DNA from: an uncultured Collinsella sp.
GTDB taxonomy: Bacteria; Actinomycetota; Coriobacteriia; Coriobacteriales; Coriobacteriaceae
Direction: 5' to 3'
Assembly: GCA_934675795.1 (NCBI GenBank)
Contig: CAKURW010000030.1
Coordinates: 1 to 22,678, forward strand
DNA length: 22,678 bases
In this document: in pieces, positions 7,863-16,642 of the stretch
Numbering within the stretch: position 1 is the first letter of the stretch
Layout of the letters: each line of letters opens with the position of its first letter
Position numbers and translations under genes: made by a program
Notes under the pieces: generated by a model
What the model was told of the DNA's origin: nothing
Seen by the model: only the letters and a program-made list of their open reading frames with translations
Database searches by the model: none

Positions 7863-8762
7863 ATGAGCGAGAACGTGACGAACACTGCCGCGACTGCGTC
7901 TGACCAGGCAACCGCGCCCACCATCGAAATCGCTGCCCACGCCGGCACCTGCTATGGCGTGCAGCGTGCGCTCGATATGGCCCTAGCGGCCGCCCCGCAG
8001 GCAGGGGAGTGCGCTCAGGTCCATACCTTGGGGCCGCTCATCCATAACCCCATCGTGGTACGCGAGCTCGCTGAGGCAGGCGTTGGCTTGTCCGAAACCC
8101 TGGACGACGCCGCAACCGGCACCGTGATCATCCGCGCCCACGGCGTGGTGCCGCAGGTGATCGATGCCGCCCGCGAGCGCGGCCTTACCGTGGTCGACGC
8201 CACCTGCCCCTACGTGAAGAAGGTTCATGTGGCGGCCGAGCGCCTGGTGCGCGAAGGCTACCGCGTGGTGGTCGTAGGCGAGCCGGGGCATCCCGAGGTC
8301 GAGGGCATTCTGGGTCACGCCGGCAACGATGCGCAGGTCGTGAGCTGTGCCGCTGATGCGGACGCGCTGCCGCTCAAGGGCAGGGTGGGCCTCGTTGTAC
8401 AGACTACCCAGACCGCGCAGAACCTCGCCGAGGTTGTGGCTGCCATCACCCCGCGTGTGCAGGAACTGCGCGTTATCAACACCATCTGCGCTGCTACGAG
8501 CGAACGCCAGCAGGCCGCTACCGCACTTGCCAACCGCTGCGACTGCATGGTCGTCGTGGGCGGAAAGAATTCGGGTAACACCCGACGGCTGGCGCAGATC
8601 TGCGCGGACGCCTGCGAGCGCACACATCATATCGAGGAGGCAAGCGAGCTCGAGGCCGCATGGTTTGCCAGCGTGCGCCACATCGGCATCACCGCCGGAG
8701 CCTCAACCCCGCAAGAACACATCGAGCGCGCCGTTGCGCGCATCAAGGAGCTTTGCCGCTAA
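7863..8762 (+). CDS. ispH: 4-hydroxy-3-methylbut-2-enyl diphosphate reductase (IspH/LytB)
   Basis: Last step of the methylerythritol phosphate pathway, making IPP and DMAPP with a 4Fe-4S cluster. With the ATG at 7863 the protein has 299 residues. The three cluster cysteines are in place: C30 (AGTCYGVQRA), C115 (DATCPYVKK) and C209 (NTICAATSERQ). Substrate-binding histidines occur in GPLIHN and RAHG, and the GHPEVEG and GGKNSGNT motifs are present. The N-terminal motif reads GTCYGV rather than the usual GFCFGV, a minor variant. The first 20 residues are a low-complexity Thr/Ala extension. An upstream in-frame ATG at 7833 lies inside plsC and is less likely. The gap from plsC is 2 bp, so it is in the same operon. 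Confidence 0.94.
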   Translation: MSENVTNTAATASDQATAPTIEIAAHAGTCYGVQRALDMALAAAPQAGECAQVHTLGPLIHNPIVVRELAEAGVGLSETLDDAATGTVIIRAHGVVPQVIDAARERGLTVVDATCPYVKKVHVAAERLVREGYRVVVVGEPGHPEVEGILGHAGNDAQVVSCAADADALPLKGRVGLVVQTTQTAQNLAEVVAAITPRVQELRVINTICAATSERQQAATALANRCDCMVVVGGKNSGNTRRLAQICADACERTHHIEEASELEAAWFASVRHIGITAGASTPQEHIERAVARIKELCR

Positions 8763-8764
8763 TC

Positions 8765-10207
8765 ATGGACCAGACCGTACCCGCATACGCCGCCGAGGTG
8801 GCCGATTACGGGCGCAGCCGCGACCCCGAGCCGGGTGAGGGCGCGCTCGTAAAGAGCGTGCGTCCCGAATCGCCCGCGTGGGATGTGGGTATCGAGCCGG
8901 GAATGCGCGTGCTCACGGTCAACGGTGAAGCGCTCACCGACATGATCGTGTGGCTCTGGGAGGCCGACGACGACACCGTCGATCTCGAGGTTTTCGACCC
9001 GCGCGACAACAGCGTCACCCCCGTCGAGCTCGACCGCTTCCCGGGCGAGGACTGGGGCCTTGAGTTCGATGGCCCCATCTTCGATGGCATGCGAACCTGC
9101 GTGAACGCCTGCGTGTTCTGCTTTATGACCATGCTGCCCAAGGGCGGCCGCTCAACGCTCTATATTCGCGATGACGACTACCGCCTGAGCTTTTTGCAGG
9201 GTAACTTTGTCACGCTCACGAACCTCACCGACGAAGATGTTCAAAACGTCATCCAACGCAACATGAGCCCCATGAACGTGTCGGTCCACGCCGTGAGCCC
9301 CGACGTCCGCCGCCGCATGATGGGCCGCAACGCCCAGCGCGGTATGGACGTGCTCGAGGCCATCATGGCCGCCGGCATCGAGATTCACGCGCAGATTGTG
9401 CTGTGCCCTGGCATGAACGACGGCGAGGAACTGCAAAAGACCCTACGCTATTGCGAGGAGCACGAGCAGATCACGAGCCTGGGCATCGTGCCGCTGGGCT
9501 TTACCAAGCACCAGAATCGATTTACCTGGTCATACAGCGACAAACCTGAGCTCGCGCGCGAGACCATTGACATGATCCGCCCCTACCAGGATCGAGCCTA
9601 CGAGCGCTTTGGCCGCCACACCTTCCAGATGAGCGACGAGTTCTATCTGGACGCCGGCATCGAGCCTCCCGAGGCGGACTTTTACGACGGCTACCCGCAG
9701 TACTACGACGGCATCGGCATGATCCGCTCGTATCTGGACGAGACCGATGACGTACTTGCCGCCGACGCCGAGCGTCTGGCCCGCGTCCGTGCTGGCATCG
9801 CTGAGCGCAACCAGCGCCTCCTGTGCCTCTCCGGCGCCAGCGCTCGCGATACGGTCGCGCGTTTTGTGGAATCGCCGCTGGGTCTCGCCGGCACCGTCAC
9901 GGCCATCAAGAACCGCTACTTTGGCGGCAACGTGGACGTGACCGGCCTCATCGTCGCGTGTGACATTCTGGAGCAGCTGCCCCAAGATCTGTCGGGGGTT
10001 ATGCTCTTTGTGCCTAAGCTCATGTTCAACGCTGACGGCATGACGCTTGACGAGTATCATCGTGACGATTTACTCGCAAGCCTTACCGGTCGCGGCGCCG
10101 AGGTTCATGTGGTGTCGACCATGCCGCATGAGCTGCTCGATACCCTGGAGCACATCCTTGGCATTGTGCCCGCAGACTCTAACACTTCCACTGACCCTAC
10201 CCATTAA
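8765..10207 (+). CDS. DUF512 family protein with PDZ and radical-SAM-like motif
   Basis: A 480-residue protein of the DUF512 family, often found next to der; its biochemical role is not established. The N-terminus (about 25-60) resembles a PDZ-like domain, with a PESPAWDVGIEPGMRVLTVNG stretch. A cysteine cluster follows, CVNACVFCF, giving C112, C116 and C119 in the CX3CX2C spacing of radical SAM 4Fe-4S enzymes. The C-terminal half (about 220-470) is the DUF512 domain proper, with GIVPLGFTKH and a GGNVDVTGL block. I placed the start at the ATG at 8765, 2 bp after ispH. AAGGAG lies a rather distant 14 bp upstream, so coupling to ispH is likely. Placement before der suggests a link to ribosome or translation biology, which is inference. 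Confidence 0.88.
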   Translation: MDQTVPAYAAEVADYGRSRDPEPGEGALVKSVRPESPAWDVGIEPGMRVLTVNGEALTDMIVWLWEADDDTVDLEVFDPRDNSVTPVELDRFPGEDWGLEFDGPIFDGMRTCVNACVFCFMTMLPKGGRSTLYIRDDDYRLSFLQGNFVTLTNLTDEDVQNVIQRNMSPMNVSVHAVSPDVRRRMMGRNAQRGMDVLEAIMAAGIEIHAQIVLCPGMNDGEELQKTLRYCEEHEQITSLGIVPLGFTKHQNRFTWSYSDKPELARETIDMIRPYQDRAYERFGRHTFQMSDEFYLDAGIEPPEADFYDGYPQYYDGIGMIRSYLDETDDVLAADAERLARVRAGIAERNQRLLCLSGASARDTVARFVESPLGLAGTVTAIKNRYFGGNVDVTGLIVACDILEQLPQDLSGVMLFVPKLMFNADGMTLDEYHRDDLLASLTGRGAEVHVVSTMPHELLDTLEHILGIVPADSNTSTDPTH

Positions 10208-10217
10208 AGGAGAGCAG

Positions 10218-11552
10218 ATGAAACCTATCGTCGCCGTCGTCGGACGCCCCAACGTGGGCAAGTCCACGCTCGTTAACCGCCTGGCCCAGACCTCGGACGC
10301 CATCGTCCACGAGTCCCGCGGCGTCACGCGCGACCGCTCGTACCACACGGCCGATTGGAACGGCCGCGAGTTCACCATCGTCGACACGGGCGGCATCGAG
10401 CCGCTCAAGAGCGAAGACGTCTTCGCCACGTCCATTCGCGACCAGGCCCTCGCCGCCGCCGAGGAAGCCACCGTCATCCTGTTTGTGGTCGACGGCCGCA
10501 CCGGCGTCACCGAGGAGGACGAATCGGTCGCCCGCATGCTCAAGCGCTGCGACAAGCCGGTCTTTCTGCTGGTGAACAAGCTCGACAACCCCGATCGCGA
10601 GAACGACAGCATCTGGGAGTTCTATTCGCTCGGTATCGGCGAGCCCACGCCGCTCTCGGCCCTGCATGGGCATGGCACGGGCGACCTGCTCGACGATATC
10701 GTGGCCCTGCTTCCGGAGGAAGAGGACGAGGTCGCCGACGAGTTCCCCGATGCGCTGAACGTCGCCATCATCGGCCGCCCCAATGCCGGTAAGTCGTCGC
10801 TGTTCAACCGCATCCTGGGCGCCGACCGCTCTATCGTGTCCAACATTGCCGGCACGACGCGCGACGCCATCGATACCGTCGTAGAGCGCAACGGCAAGCA
10901 CTACCGCATGGTCGACACCGCGGGTATTCGTAAGAAGAGCACCGTATACGAGAACATCGAGTACTACTCCATGGTCCGTGGCCTGCGCGCCATCGACCGC
11001 GCCGACGTGGCGTTGCTCGTCGTCGACGCCTCCGTGGGCGTCACCGAACAGGACCAGAAGGTCATGGGCTTGGCCATCGAGCGTGGCTGCGCCATCGTGG
11101 TGCTGCTCAACAAGTGGGATCTGCTCGACGATGACCGCAAGCGCGAGGCCTGCATGGAGACCGTCGACCGCCGTCTGGGCGTCATGGCTCCCTGGGCGCA
11201 GTACCTGCGCATCTCGGCCCTCACCGGCCGCAGCGTCGAGAAGATCTGGGCGATGGTCGATGCCGCTGAGAAGACGCGCTCGCAAAAGATCACCACCTCA
11301 CGCCTCAACACCTTCCTCACCGACCTGCGCGAGTTCGGCCACACCGTGGTGGACGGCAAGCGCCGCCTGCGCATGCACTACGTGACTCAGACGGGCATCA
11401 ACCCGCCGACGTTCACGTTCTTCGTCAACCACAGCGACCTGGTCAACGACACCTACCAGCGCTACGTGGAGAACCGTATGCGCTCGACCTTCGATTTTGC
11501 CGGCACGCCCATTCGACTCTTCTTTAGGAAGAAGGAGCAAAAGGATGCATAA
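10218..11552 (+). CDS. der: Ribosome biogenesis GTPase Der (EngA)
   Basis: An essential GTPase for maturation of the 50S subunit. The 444-residue protein has the unique Der layout of two tandem G domains, GRPNVGKS (9-16) and GRPNAGKS (186-193). Each is followed by its DTGG/DTAG switch (VDTGGIEP and VDTAGIRKK) and an NKxD motif (NKLDNP and NKWDLL). The C-terminus is a KH-like domain including MHYVTQTGINPPTFTFFVN. The ATG at 10218 is preceded by AAAGGAG at 5 bp; a longer in-frame opening back to 10047 lies inside the DUF512 gene and is a shadow. It overlaps plsY by 8 bp. Confidence 0.97.
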   Translation: MKPIVAVVGRPNVGKSTLVNRLAQTSDAIVHESRGVTRDRSYHTADWNGREFTIVDTGGIEPLKSEDVFATSIRDQALAAAEEATVILFVVDGRTGVTEEDESVARMLKRCDKPVFLLVNKLDNPDRENDSIWEFYSLGIGEPTPLSALHGHGTGDLLDDIVALLPEEEDEVADEFPDALNVAIIGRPNAGKSSLFNRILGADRSIVSNIAGTTRDAIDTVVERNGKHYRMVDTAGIRKKSTVYENIEYYSMVRGLRAIDRADVALLVVDASVGVTEQDQKVMGLAIERGCAIVVLLNKWDLLDDDRKREACMETVDRRLGVMAPWAQYLRISALTGRSVEKIWAMVDAAEKTRSQKITTSRLNTFLTDLREFGHTVVDGKRRLRMHYVTQTGINPPTFTFFVNHSDLVNDTYQRYVENRMRSTFDFAGTPIRLFFRKKEQKDA

Positions 11553-12228
11553 TCCGATTCTTCTGACCGCCATCTGCGCCGTGGTCTCGTTCTTTATCGG
11601 AGCGATTCCGTTTGGCCTGATCCTGGGACGCGTGTTCAACCACACCGACATTCGCAAGGCGGGCTCCGGCAACATCGGCACCACTAACGCGCTGCGCGTG
11701 GCCGGCCCCAAGGTCGCGGCACTCACGCTGCTGCTCGACTGCCTTAAGGGCGCCGTCTGCGTCCTTATCGCCCGTCCGCTCATCGCGAGCGTGGGCTATG
11801 GCTTTCCGCCGAGCATTATGGCTCCCGGTGCTGCCGGCGATTGGATGATCGGCGTCATCTGCCTGGCGGCCGTATGGGGCCACATCTTCTCGCCGTACCT
11901 CAACTTCCATGGCGGCAAGGGTATCGCAGTTGGTCTGGGTGTCATCCTCGCCTGGTACTGGCCTATTGGCCTATCGCTGCTGGGCATGTTTATCGTGGCT
12001 GTCGCCATCACCAAGTTTGTGTCCGTGGGCTCGCTTGCCGCAGCCATCGGACTTCCCATCGCTGCTTGCGCGGTCTTTCCGTACAGCAGCCTGGGCCTCA
12101 AGTTCTGCATGGCGATGATCGGCATCACCGTGGTGTGGGCCCATCGCTCGAATATCCAAAAGCTCATGGCCGGTAAGGAGTCCAAGCTCTCGTTTACCAA
12201 GCGCGTCACCGAGCCCGACGATAAGTAG
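11545..12228 (+). CDS. plsY: Acyl-phosphate:glycerol-3-phosphate acyltransferase PlsY
   Basis: An integral membrane enzyme that acylates glycerol-3-phosphate from acyl-phosphate, the first membrane step of phospholipid synthesis. The 227-residue product has several hydrophobic helices and the three conserved loops: SGNIGTTNALR (41-51), FHGGKGIAVGLG (about 119-130), and a C-terminal HRSNIQKLMAGKE block. I chose the ATG at 11545, preceded by AAGGAG; this overlaps the end of der by 8 bp. gpsA, which makes its glycerol-3-phosphate substrate, follows after 9 bp, a functional pairing seen in many Gram-positive bacteria. Confidence 0.96.
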   Translation: MHNPILLTAICAVVSFFIGAIPFGLILGRVFNHTDIRKAGSGNIGTTNALRVAGPKVAALTLLLDCLKGAVCVLIARPLIASVGYGFPPSIMAPGAAGDWMIGVICLAAVWGHIFSPYLNFHGGKGIAVGLGVILAWYWPIGLSLLGMFIVAVAITKFVSVGSLAAAIGLPIAACAVFPYSSLGLKFCMAMIGITVVWAHRSNIQKLMAGKESKLSFTKRVTEPDDK

Positions 12229-12237
12229 GAGAGAGTC

Positions 12238-13245
12238 ATGAATGTTGCGCTGATTGGCTCCGGCTCCTGGGGAACCGCCGTCGCCGGCCTTGCTGCCGCG
12301 CGTGCCGAGCGCGTGACCATGTGGGCCCATAGCGAGGAGACGGCCGCCGGCATCAACGGCGAGCATCGCAACCCCCGCTATCTGGTGGACTACATGCTGC
12401 CGGAAAACGTTGTCGCCACGACGGACCTGGCCCAGGCGCTCGACGGTGCTGATGCGATCATCTTTGCCGTGCCTTCGACGCATCTGCGCGACGTCTGCCA
12501 CCAGGCGGCGCCGTTCATCGCGGACGAGACGCCGGTTCTGTGCCTCACCAAGGGCATCGAGCCCGAGTCCGGCCTGCTCATGAGCGAGGTCATCGCCAGC
12601 GAGATTGGCAACGAGACGCGCGTGGCGGCGCTCTCGGGCCCCAACCATGCCGAGGAGATCTGCCGCGGCGGACTTTCTGCCGCCGTCATCGCCAGCAAAG
12701 ACGCGCAGGTAGGGGAGACCTTTAAGAACCTGCTCCTATCCACGGCCTTCCGCATCTACCTGTCGCAGGACATGACCGGCGTCGAGGTATGCGGCGCCAT
12801 GAAAAACGTCATCGCTATCGTGTGCGGCATCTCTGCCGGTACCGGCGCGGGCGACAACACGCTTGCTCTTATCATGACGCGCGGCCTGGCAGAGATCAGC
12901 CGCCTGGTGCACGCCCGCGGCGGTCAGGCCATGACTTGCATGGGACTTGCCGGCATGGGCGACCTTATCGCCACCTGCACCTCCGAGCATTCGCGCAACC
13001 GCACCTTTGGCTTCGAGTTTGCCCACGGCGTGTCGCTCGACGAGTACCAGGCCCGCACGCATATGGTGGTCGAGGGTGCCGTCGCGGCCCGCAGTGTCAG
13101 CGAACTCGCCCGTTCACTGGGCGTAGACATTCCGCTCACCTTTGCCGTGGAGCAAACGCTCTACAACGGTGTTACTTTGGATAGGGCGCTCGAGATTCTC
13201 ACCGACCGCGTCCCCTCTCAAGAGTTCTACGGACTCGCCGACTAG
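12238..13245 (+). CDS. gpsA: NAD(P)H-dependent glycerol-3-phosphate dehydrogenase
   Basis: Reduces dihydroxyacetone phosphate to sn-glycerol-3-phosphate, feeding PlsY. The 335-residue length is typical. It has the Rossmann motif IGSGSWGTAVA (6-16), the LTKGIE motif, the ALSGPNHAEE block and the catalytic lysine segment CGAMKNVIAI. The substrate-binding stretch GMGDLIATCTSEHSRNRTFG follows. The start at 12238 follows GGAGAG that overlaps the plsY stop. rpe follows after 18 bp. Confidence 0.97.
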   Translation: MNVALIGSGSWGTAVAGLAAARAERVTMWAHSEETAAGINGEHRNPRYLVDYMLPENVVATTDLAQALDGADAIIFAVPSTHLRDVCHQAAPFIADETPVLCLTKGIEPESGLLMSEVIASEIGNETRVAALSGPNHAEEICRGGLSAAVIASKDAQVGETFKNLLLSTAFRIYLSQDMTGVEVCGAMKNVIAIVCGISAGTGAGDNTLALIMTRGLAEISRLVHARGGQAMTCMGLAGMGDLIATCTSEHSRNRTFGFEFAHGVSLDEYQARTHMVVEGAVAARSVSELARSLGVDIPLTFAVEQTLYNGVTLDRALEILTDRVPSQEFYGLAD

Positions 13246-13263
13246 CGCAGAAAGGCTACTACC

Positions 13264-13935
13264 ATGGGTTCCATCAAAATCGCTCCGTCCATCCTCTCGG
13301 CCGACATGGCCAACCTGAAGGGTGAGCTCGACAAGATTGCCGGCGCCGACTACGTGCACTTCGACGTCATGGACGGTCACTTTACCGGCAACCTGACCTT
13401 TGGCGTTGACATCCTTAAGGCCGTCAAGCGCTCCACAAATGTACCGGTCGACGCGCATCTGATGGTGTCGAACCCCGACGAGACGGTCGATTGGTACGCA
13501 GACGCCGGTGCCGACATGATCACCGTGCACTACGAGGCCTCCACGCACCTGCACCGCACGCTCACCCATCTGCAGCAGCGCGGCGTCAAGGCCGGTGTGG
13601 TGCTCAATCCCGCCACGCCCGTGTGCGTACTCGAGAGCATCATCGACGTCGTGGATATGGTGCTGTTGATGAGCGTGAACCCTGGCTTTGGCGGCCAGAG
13701 CTTTATCCCGGGCACCATTGCAAAACTGCACGAGCTTACGGCCATGTGCGAGCGTCACGGCGTTTCGCCCCTCATCGAGGTCGACGGCGGCATTTCTTCC
13801 AAGAACATCGCAGAGGTCGTCAAGGCCGGTGCCAACGTGCTCGTAGCCGGCTCCGCCGTATTTAAGTCCGAAGATCCCGCTGCCGAGGTTGCGCTGCTGC
13901 AGAAGCTGGGCAACGAGGCCGCACAGGAGGCATAA
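13264..13935 (+). CDS. rpe: Ribulose-phosphate 3-epimerase
   Basis: Interconverts ribulose 5-phosphate and xylulose 5-phosphate in the pentose phosphate pathway. The 223-residue TIM barrel carries all the usual signatures: PSILSADMANL near the N-terminus, HFDVMDGHF with a metal-binding His and catalytic Asp, DAHLMVSNPD, MSVNPGFGGQSFIP and the phosphate-binding EVDGGI with downstream VAGSAVF. Ribosome-binding site GAAAGG precedes the ATG. The gap to the cysteine desulfurase gene is 6 bp. Confidence 0.97.
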   Translation: MGSIKIAPSILSADMANLKGELDKIAGADYVHFDVMDGHFTGNLTFGVDILKAVKRSTNVPVDAHLMVSNPDETVDWYADAGADMITVHYEASTHLHRTLTHLQQRGVKAGVVLNPATPVCVLESIIDVVDMVLLMSVNPGFGGQSFIPGTIAKLHELTAMCERHGVSPLIEVDGGISSKNIAEVVKAGANVLVAGSAVFKSEDPAAEVALLQKLGNEAAQEA

Positions 13936-13941
13936 ACCCTT

Positions 13942-15120
13942 ATGACCGCAGGTCAAAACCGCATACCCGTGAATCTTGACTATGCCGCCTCGACGCCCAT
14001 GCGCGCCGAGGCGCTCCTTGCGCAGCGCGAATATGACGACAGCGAGCTTGCCGGCGTCAACCCCAACTCGCTGCATTCGCTCGGCCGCAAGGCCGCCGCG
14101 CGCCTGGAGGTGGCACGTCGCGAGATTGCTCGCAGCTTTGGCGCGCGCGTTCGCCCGTCCGAGATCATCCTTACCAACGGCGGCACCGAGGCCAACCAGC
14201 TGGCGCTGCTCGGTCTTGCCGAGGGCGCTCGTCAGCGCGATCGAAAGCGCGATCGTGTCATCGTTTCGGCCATCGAGCACGATTCAATTCTGGACAACCT
14301 ACCGCTGCTGCGCGCCGCCGGCTTTACCGTCGACCTGGTGCAGCCCTGCCGTGCAGGCTACATTGAGCCTGCCGCGCTTGTCGAACTGCTCGGCGACGAC
14401 GTGGCGCTCGTGAGCATTATGGTCGCCAACAACGAAACCGGCGTGGTACAGCCCATCCGCGAGCTGGCCGCCGCCGCACATGCTGCCGGCGCTTTGTTTC
14501 ACACCGATGCCATCCAGGGCTATTTGCACATTCCGCTCGATGTCACCGAACTGGGTGTCGATGCCATGACCGTTGCCGCGCACAAGATCGGTGGCCCCGT
14601 GGCATCCGGCGCGCTCTACCTTAAGAACCGCACGCCGCTGCGTCCGCGCATCTTTGGCGGTGGACAGGAAGCCGGCCGTCGTGCCGGCACGCAGGATCTG
14701 CGCACGCAGCTGGCTTTTGCCGCTGCCGCCCGCACGCTGGCGCCCCACGTGGCCCGGGAGCGCGCGACGCTACAGGCCCTGTCCGATAAGCTCTACGCCA
14801 CGCTTACGGCCCATCCGCACATTCACGCTACGATGGGCGACTACGCGCTGGCAGACCGTCTGCCGGGTATGGTTTCAATCTACGTCGACGGCATGGACTC
14901 CGAAGAGCTCATCATCAAGCTCGATGCCGCCGGTTTTGAGGTTTCGGCTGGATCGGCTTGCTCGAGCGGCAGCATGGACCCGAGCCATGTGCTCAGCGCC
15001 ATGGGCATTGGTCGCGAGCAGGCACTAGGTGCACTGCGCATTTCCTTTGACGACCGCGTGAATCCGGACGATCTGGACGAGTTTGCCCAGACGCTGCTCT
15101 CGATCGTAGGCGCCGCATGA
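13942..15120 (+). CDS. Cysteine desulfurase, NifS/IscS family
   Basis: A PLP enzyme that removes sulfur from cysteine for Fe-S cluster or thio-cofactor assembly. The 392-residue protein starts with the LDYAAST motif, then NGGTEANQLAL for cofactor binding. The PLP lysine is in AAHKIGGPVASGALYL. The mobile catalytic loop SAGSACSSGSMDPSHVL carries the active-site cysteine, in the group I (NifS/IscS) form rather than SufS. No IscU, ThiI or MnmA gene is adjacent, so the acceptor is unknown. AGGAGG (ending about 13929) lies about 12 bp before the ATG. It overlaps the next gene by 4 bp (ATGA). The Fe-S clusters of IspH and the DUF512 protein are possible local clients. Confidence 0.93.
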   Translation: MTAGQNRIPVNLDYAASTPMRAEALLAQREYDDSELAGVNPNSLHSLGRKAAARLEVARREIARSFGARVRPSEIILTNGGTEANQLALLGLAEGARQRDRKRDRVIVSAIEHDSILDNLPLLRAAGFTVDLVQPCRAGYIEPAALVELLGDDVALVSIMVANNETGVVQPIRELAAAAHAAGALFHTDAIQGYLHIPLDVTELGVDAMTVAAHKIGGPVASGALYLKNRTPLRPRIFGGGQEAGRRAGTQDLRTQLAFAAAARTLAPHVARERATLQALSDKLYATLTAHPHIHATMGDYALADRLPGMVSIYVDGMDSEELIIKLDAAGFEVSAGSACSSGSMDPSHVLSAMGIGREQALGALRISFDDRVNPDDLDEFAQTLLSIVGAA

Positions 15121-15926
15121 TCATCGCGGAACTCGAGCGTGCACTGCTGGCACGCTATCCTAAGACGGACGCCGAACCATGGGACCACGTAGGCTTATCC
15201 GTAGGCGACCCCGACGACGAGATCCGTGGCGTAGCCTGCGCGCTCGATGCCACCAGGGACAACGTGCAGCGCACCTTGGAAGCCGGAGCCAACGTGCTGC
15301 TGACGCATCATCCCATATACATCAAGGCACCCGAGGCCTTTTGTCCGGCGGATGCCACACGACCCCAGTGCAGTGCGGCCCTCTACGAGGCTGCCCGCTG
15401 CGGGGTGAGCATTATCTCGCTCCACACCAACCTGGACCGCTCGCACGAAGCCCGTGTCTGCCTGAGCAAGCTGCTGGGTGCCGCACCCGTGAGCTCACTG
15501 GAGCACGTGGACGACCCCGAGGCCACCGGCCTGGGCGCACTTGCAACGCTCAACGACCCGTGCACGCTGCGCGATCTTGCCACCCGTGCCGCCACGGCCT
15601 TTGGCAGCGACCCGCGTGTGTGGGGCAAAGCCGAGCACCCGTGCCGCACCGTCGCCATTTTGGGCGGCTCCCTGGGCGACTTCGGAGAGCTCGCCATCGC
15701 CGCGGGCGCAGATGTTGTCGTGACGGGCGAGGCGGGCTACCACGTGGCGCAAGACCTTGCCTTGCGCGGGCTGCCGGTGATCTTGCTCGGCCACGACCGC
15801 TCCGAGGAGCCGTTCGTTGATATATTGATGAACTCTGCAGTTGACGCCGGGGCCGACCCCCGTCATGCGATTAAAATACTGAACCCTTGCCAATGGTGGA
15901 CTGTGACAAAAGGAGAGAACTTATGA
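15117..15926 (+). CDS. NIF3-like dinuclear metal centre protein
   Basis: A 269-residue member of the NIF3/YqfO/DUF34 family, which forms ring-shaped hexamers with a two-metal site; its role is debated. Visible family features are EPWDHVGLSVGD near the N-terminus, the metal-binding histidines in LLTHHPIYIK, the LHTNLD segment and the C-terminal TGEAGYHVAQDLALRG followed by LLGHDRSEE. It lacks the roughly 100-residue central insert of the longer YqfO type. Its start overlaps the cysteine desulfurase stop by 4 bp, and its own stop overlaps the following zinc-ribbon gene by 4 bp. That NIF3 / zinc-ribbon pairing recurs widely and suggests a shared process. Confidence 0.92.
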   Translation: MIIAELERALLARYPKTDAEPWDHVGLSVGDPDDEIRGVACALDATRDNVQRTLEAGANVLLTHHPIYIKAPEAFCPADATRPQCSAALYEAARCGVSIISLHTNLDRSHEARVCLSKLLGAAPVSSLEHVDDPEATGLGALATLNDPCTLRDLATRAATAFGSDPRVWGKAEHPCRTVAILGGSLGDFGELAIAAGADVVVTGEAGYHVAQDLALRGLPVILLGHDRSEEPFVDILMNSAVDAGADPRHAIKILNPCQWWTVTKGENL

Positions 15927-16642
15927 GCGCCGGCGCTACGCTACTCAAGCTGCAACAGATCGATTTGGAGCTCGCCCGCAACAAGAGCGAACTTGCCAAT
16001 ATGCCGGAGCTCAAGGAGCTCGCTTCCAAGCGCAAGACCTATGTGAAGCTCAAGTCCGAGATGACCAAGCTCTACGCCCAGCGCAAGGATCTGGACATTG
16101 AGCTCGACGATCTCAATACCACCGAGATTCAGACCAACAACGCCATCGAGGCTGCCAAGAAGCGCCACGTCGACGGCTCCGACTACCGCGAGGTTCAGGA
16201 CCTGGAAAACGAGCTCGCCACCCTGGCCAAGCGTCTGGACAAGATTGAGCACACCCGCAAGGACGTCGTTGTCGCCCATAAGGAGGCGCTCGACCGCGAG
16301 GCCCGCGCGCAGGCAATCATCGCCAAGTTCGAGGAGGGCGTGAAGGCCGATACCAAGGCCGCCCGCGCCAAGGCTGCCGACCTGCAGGCTCAGATTGACG
16401 CCGCCGCTAAGGAGCGCACCGCGCTTGCTGCCACGCTGCCGGCCGACGTTCTCACCGACTACGAGCGTCTGCTCAAGCAGTTCCGTGGCCTGGCCGTCGA
16501 GACCATCCAGGGCAACATCCCCACAGTCTGCCACACCGCGCTGCAGGCGTCGTCCATGAGCGACCTCAACCACGACGGTAGTGAGATTACGCATTGCCCG
16601 TACTGCCACCGCCTGCTGGTGCTTCCCAGCAAGGAAGCCTAA
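15923..16642 (+). CDS. Coiled-coil protein with C-terminal zinc-ribbon-like end
   Basis: A 239-residue protein, mostly a long antiparallel coiled coil (about 10-190, rich in Lys, Glu, Ala and Leu), followed by a short C-terminal zinc-ribbon region. This is the C4-type zinc ribbon family usually found next to NIF3 genes. I placed the start at the ATG at 15923 because AGGAG stands 7 bp upstream and it gives a 4-bp overlap with NIF3. The last knuckle CPYC is intact, but the first has only one cysteine (TVCHTAL), so the usual pair of CxxC knuckles is incomplete. The role is not established; nucleic-acid or protein scaffolding is a guess. coaBC starts immediately after the stop. Confidence 0.88.
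   Translation: MSAGATLLKLQQIDLELARNKSELANMPELKELASKRKTYVKLKSEMTKLYAQRKDLDIELDDLNTTEIQTNNAIEAAKKRHVDGSDYREVQDLENELATLAKRLDKIEHTRKDVVVAHKEALDREARAQAIIAKFEEGVKADTKAARAKAADLQAQIDAAAKERTALAATLPADVLTDYERLLKQFRGLAVETIQGNIPTVCHTALQASSMSDLNHDGSEITHCPYCHRLLVLPSKEA

Noticed and set aside
6418..7911. Minus-strand ORF of 497 codons opposite cmk and plsC
   Set aside because: Spans two genes with complete catalytic motifs on the other strand; a typical high-GC antisense artefact.
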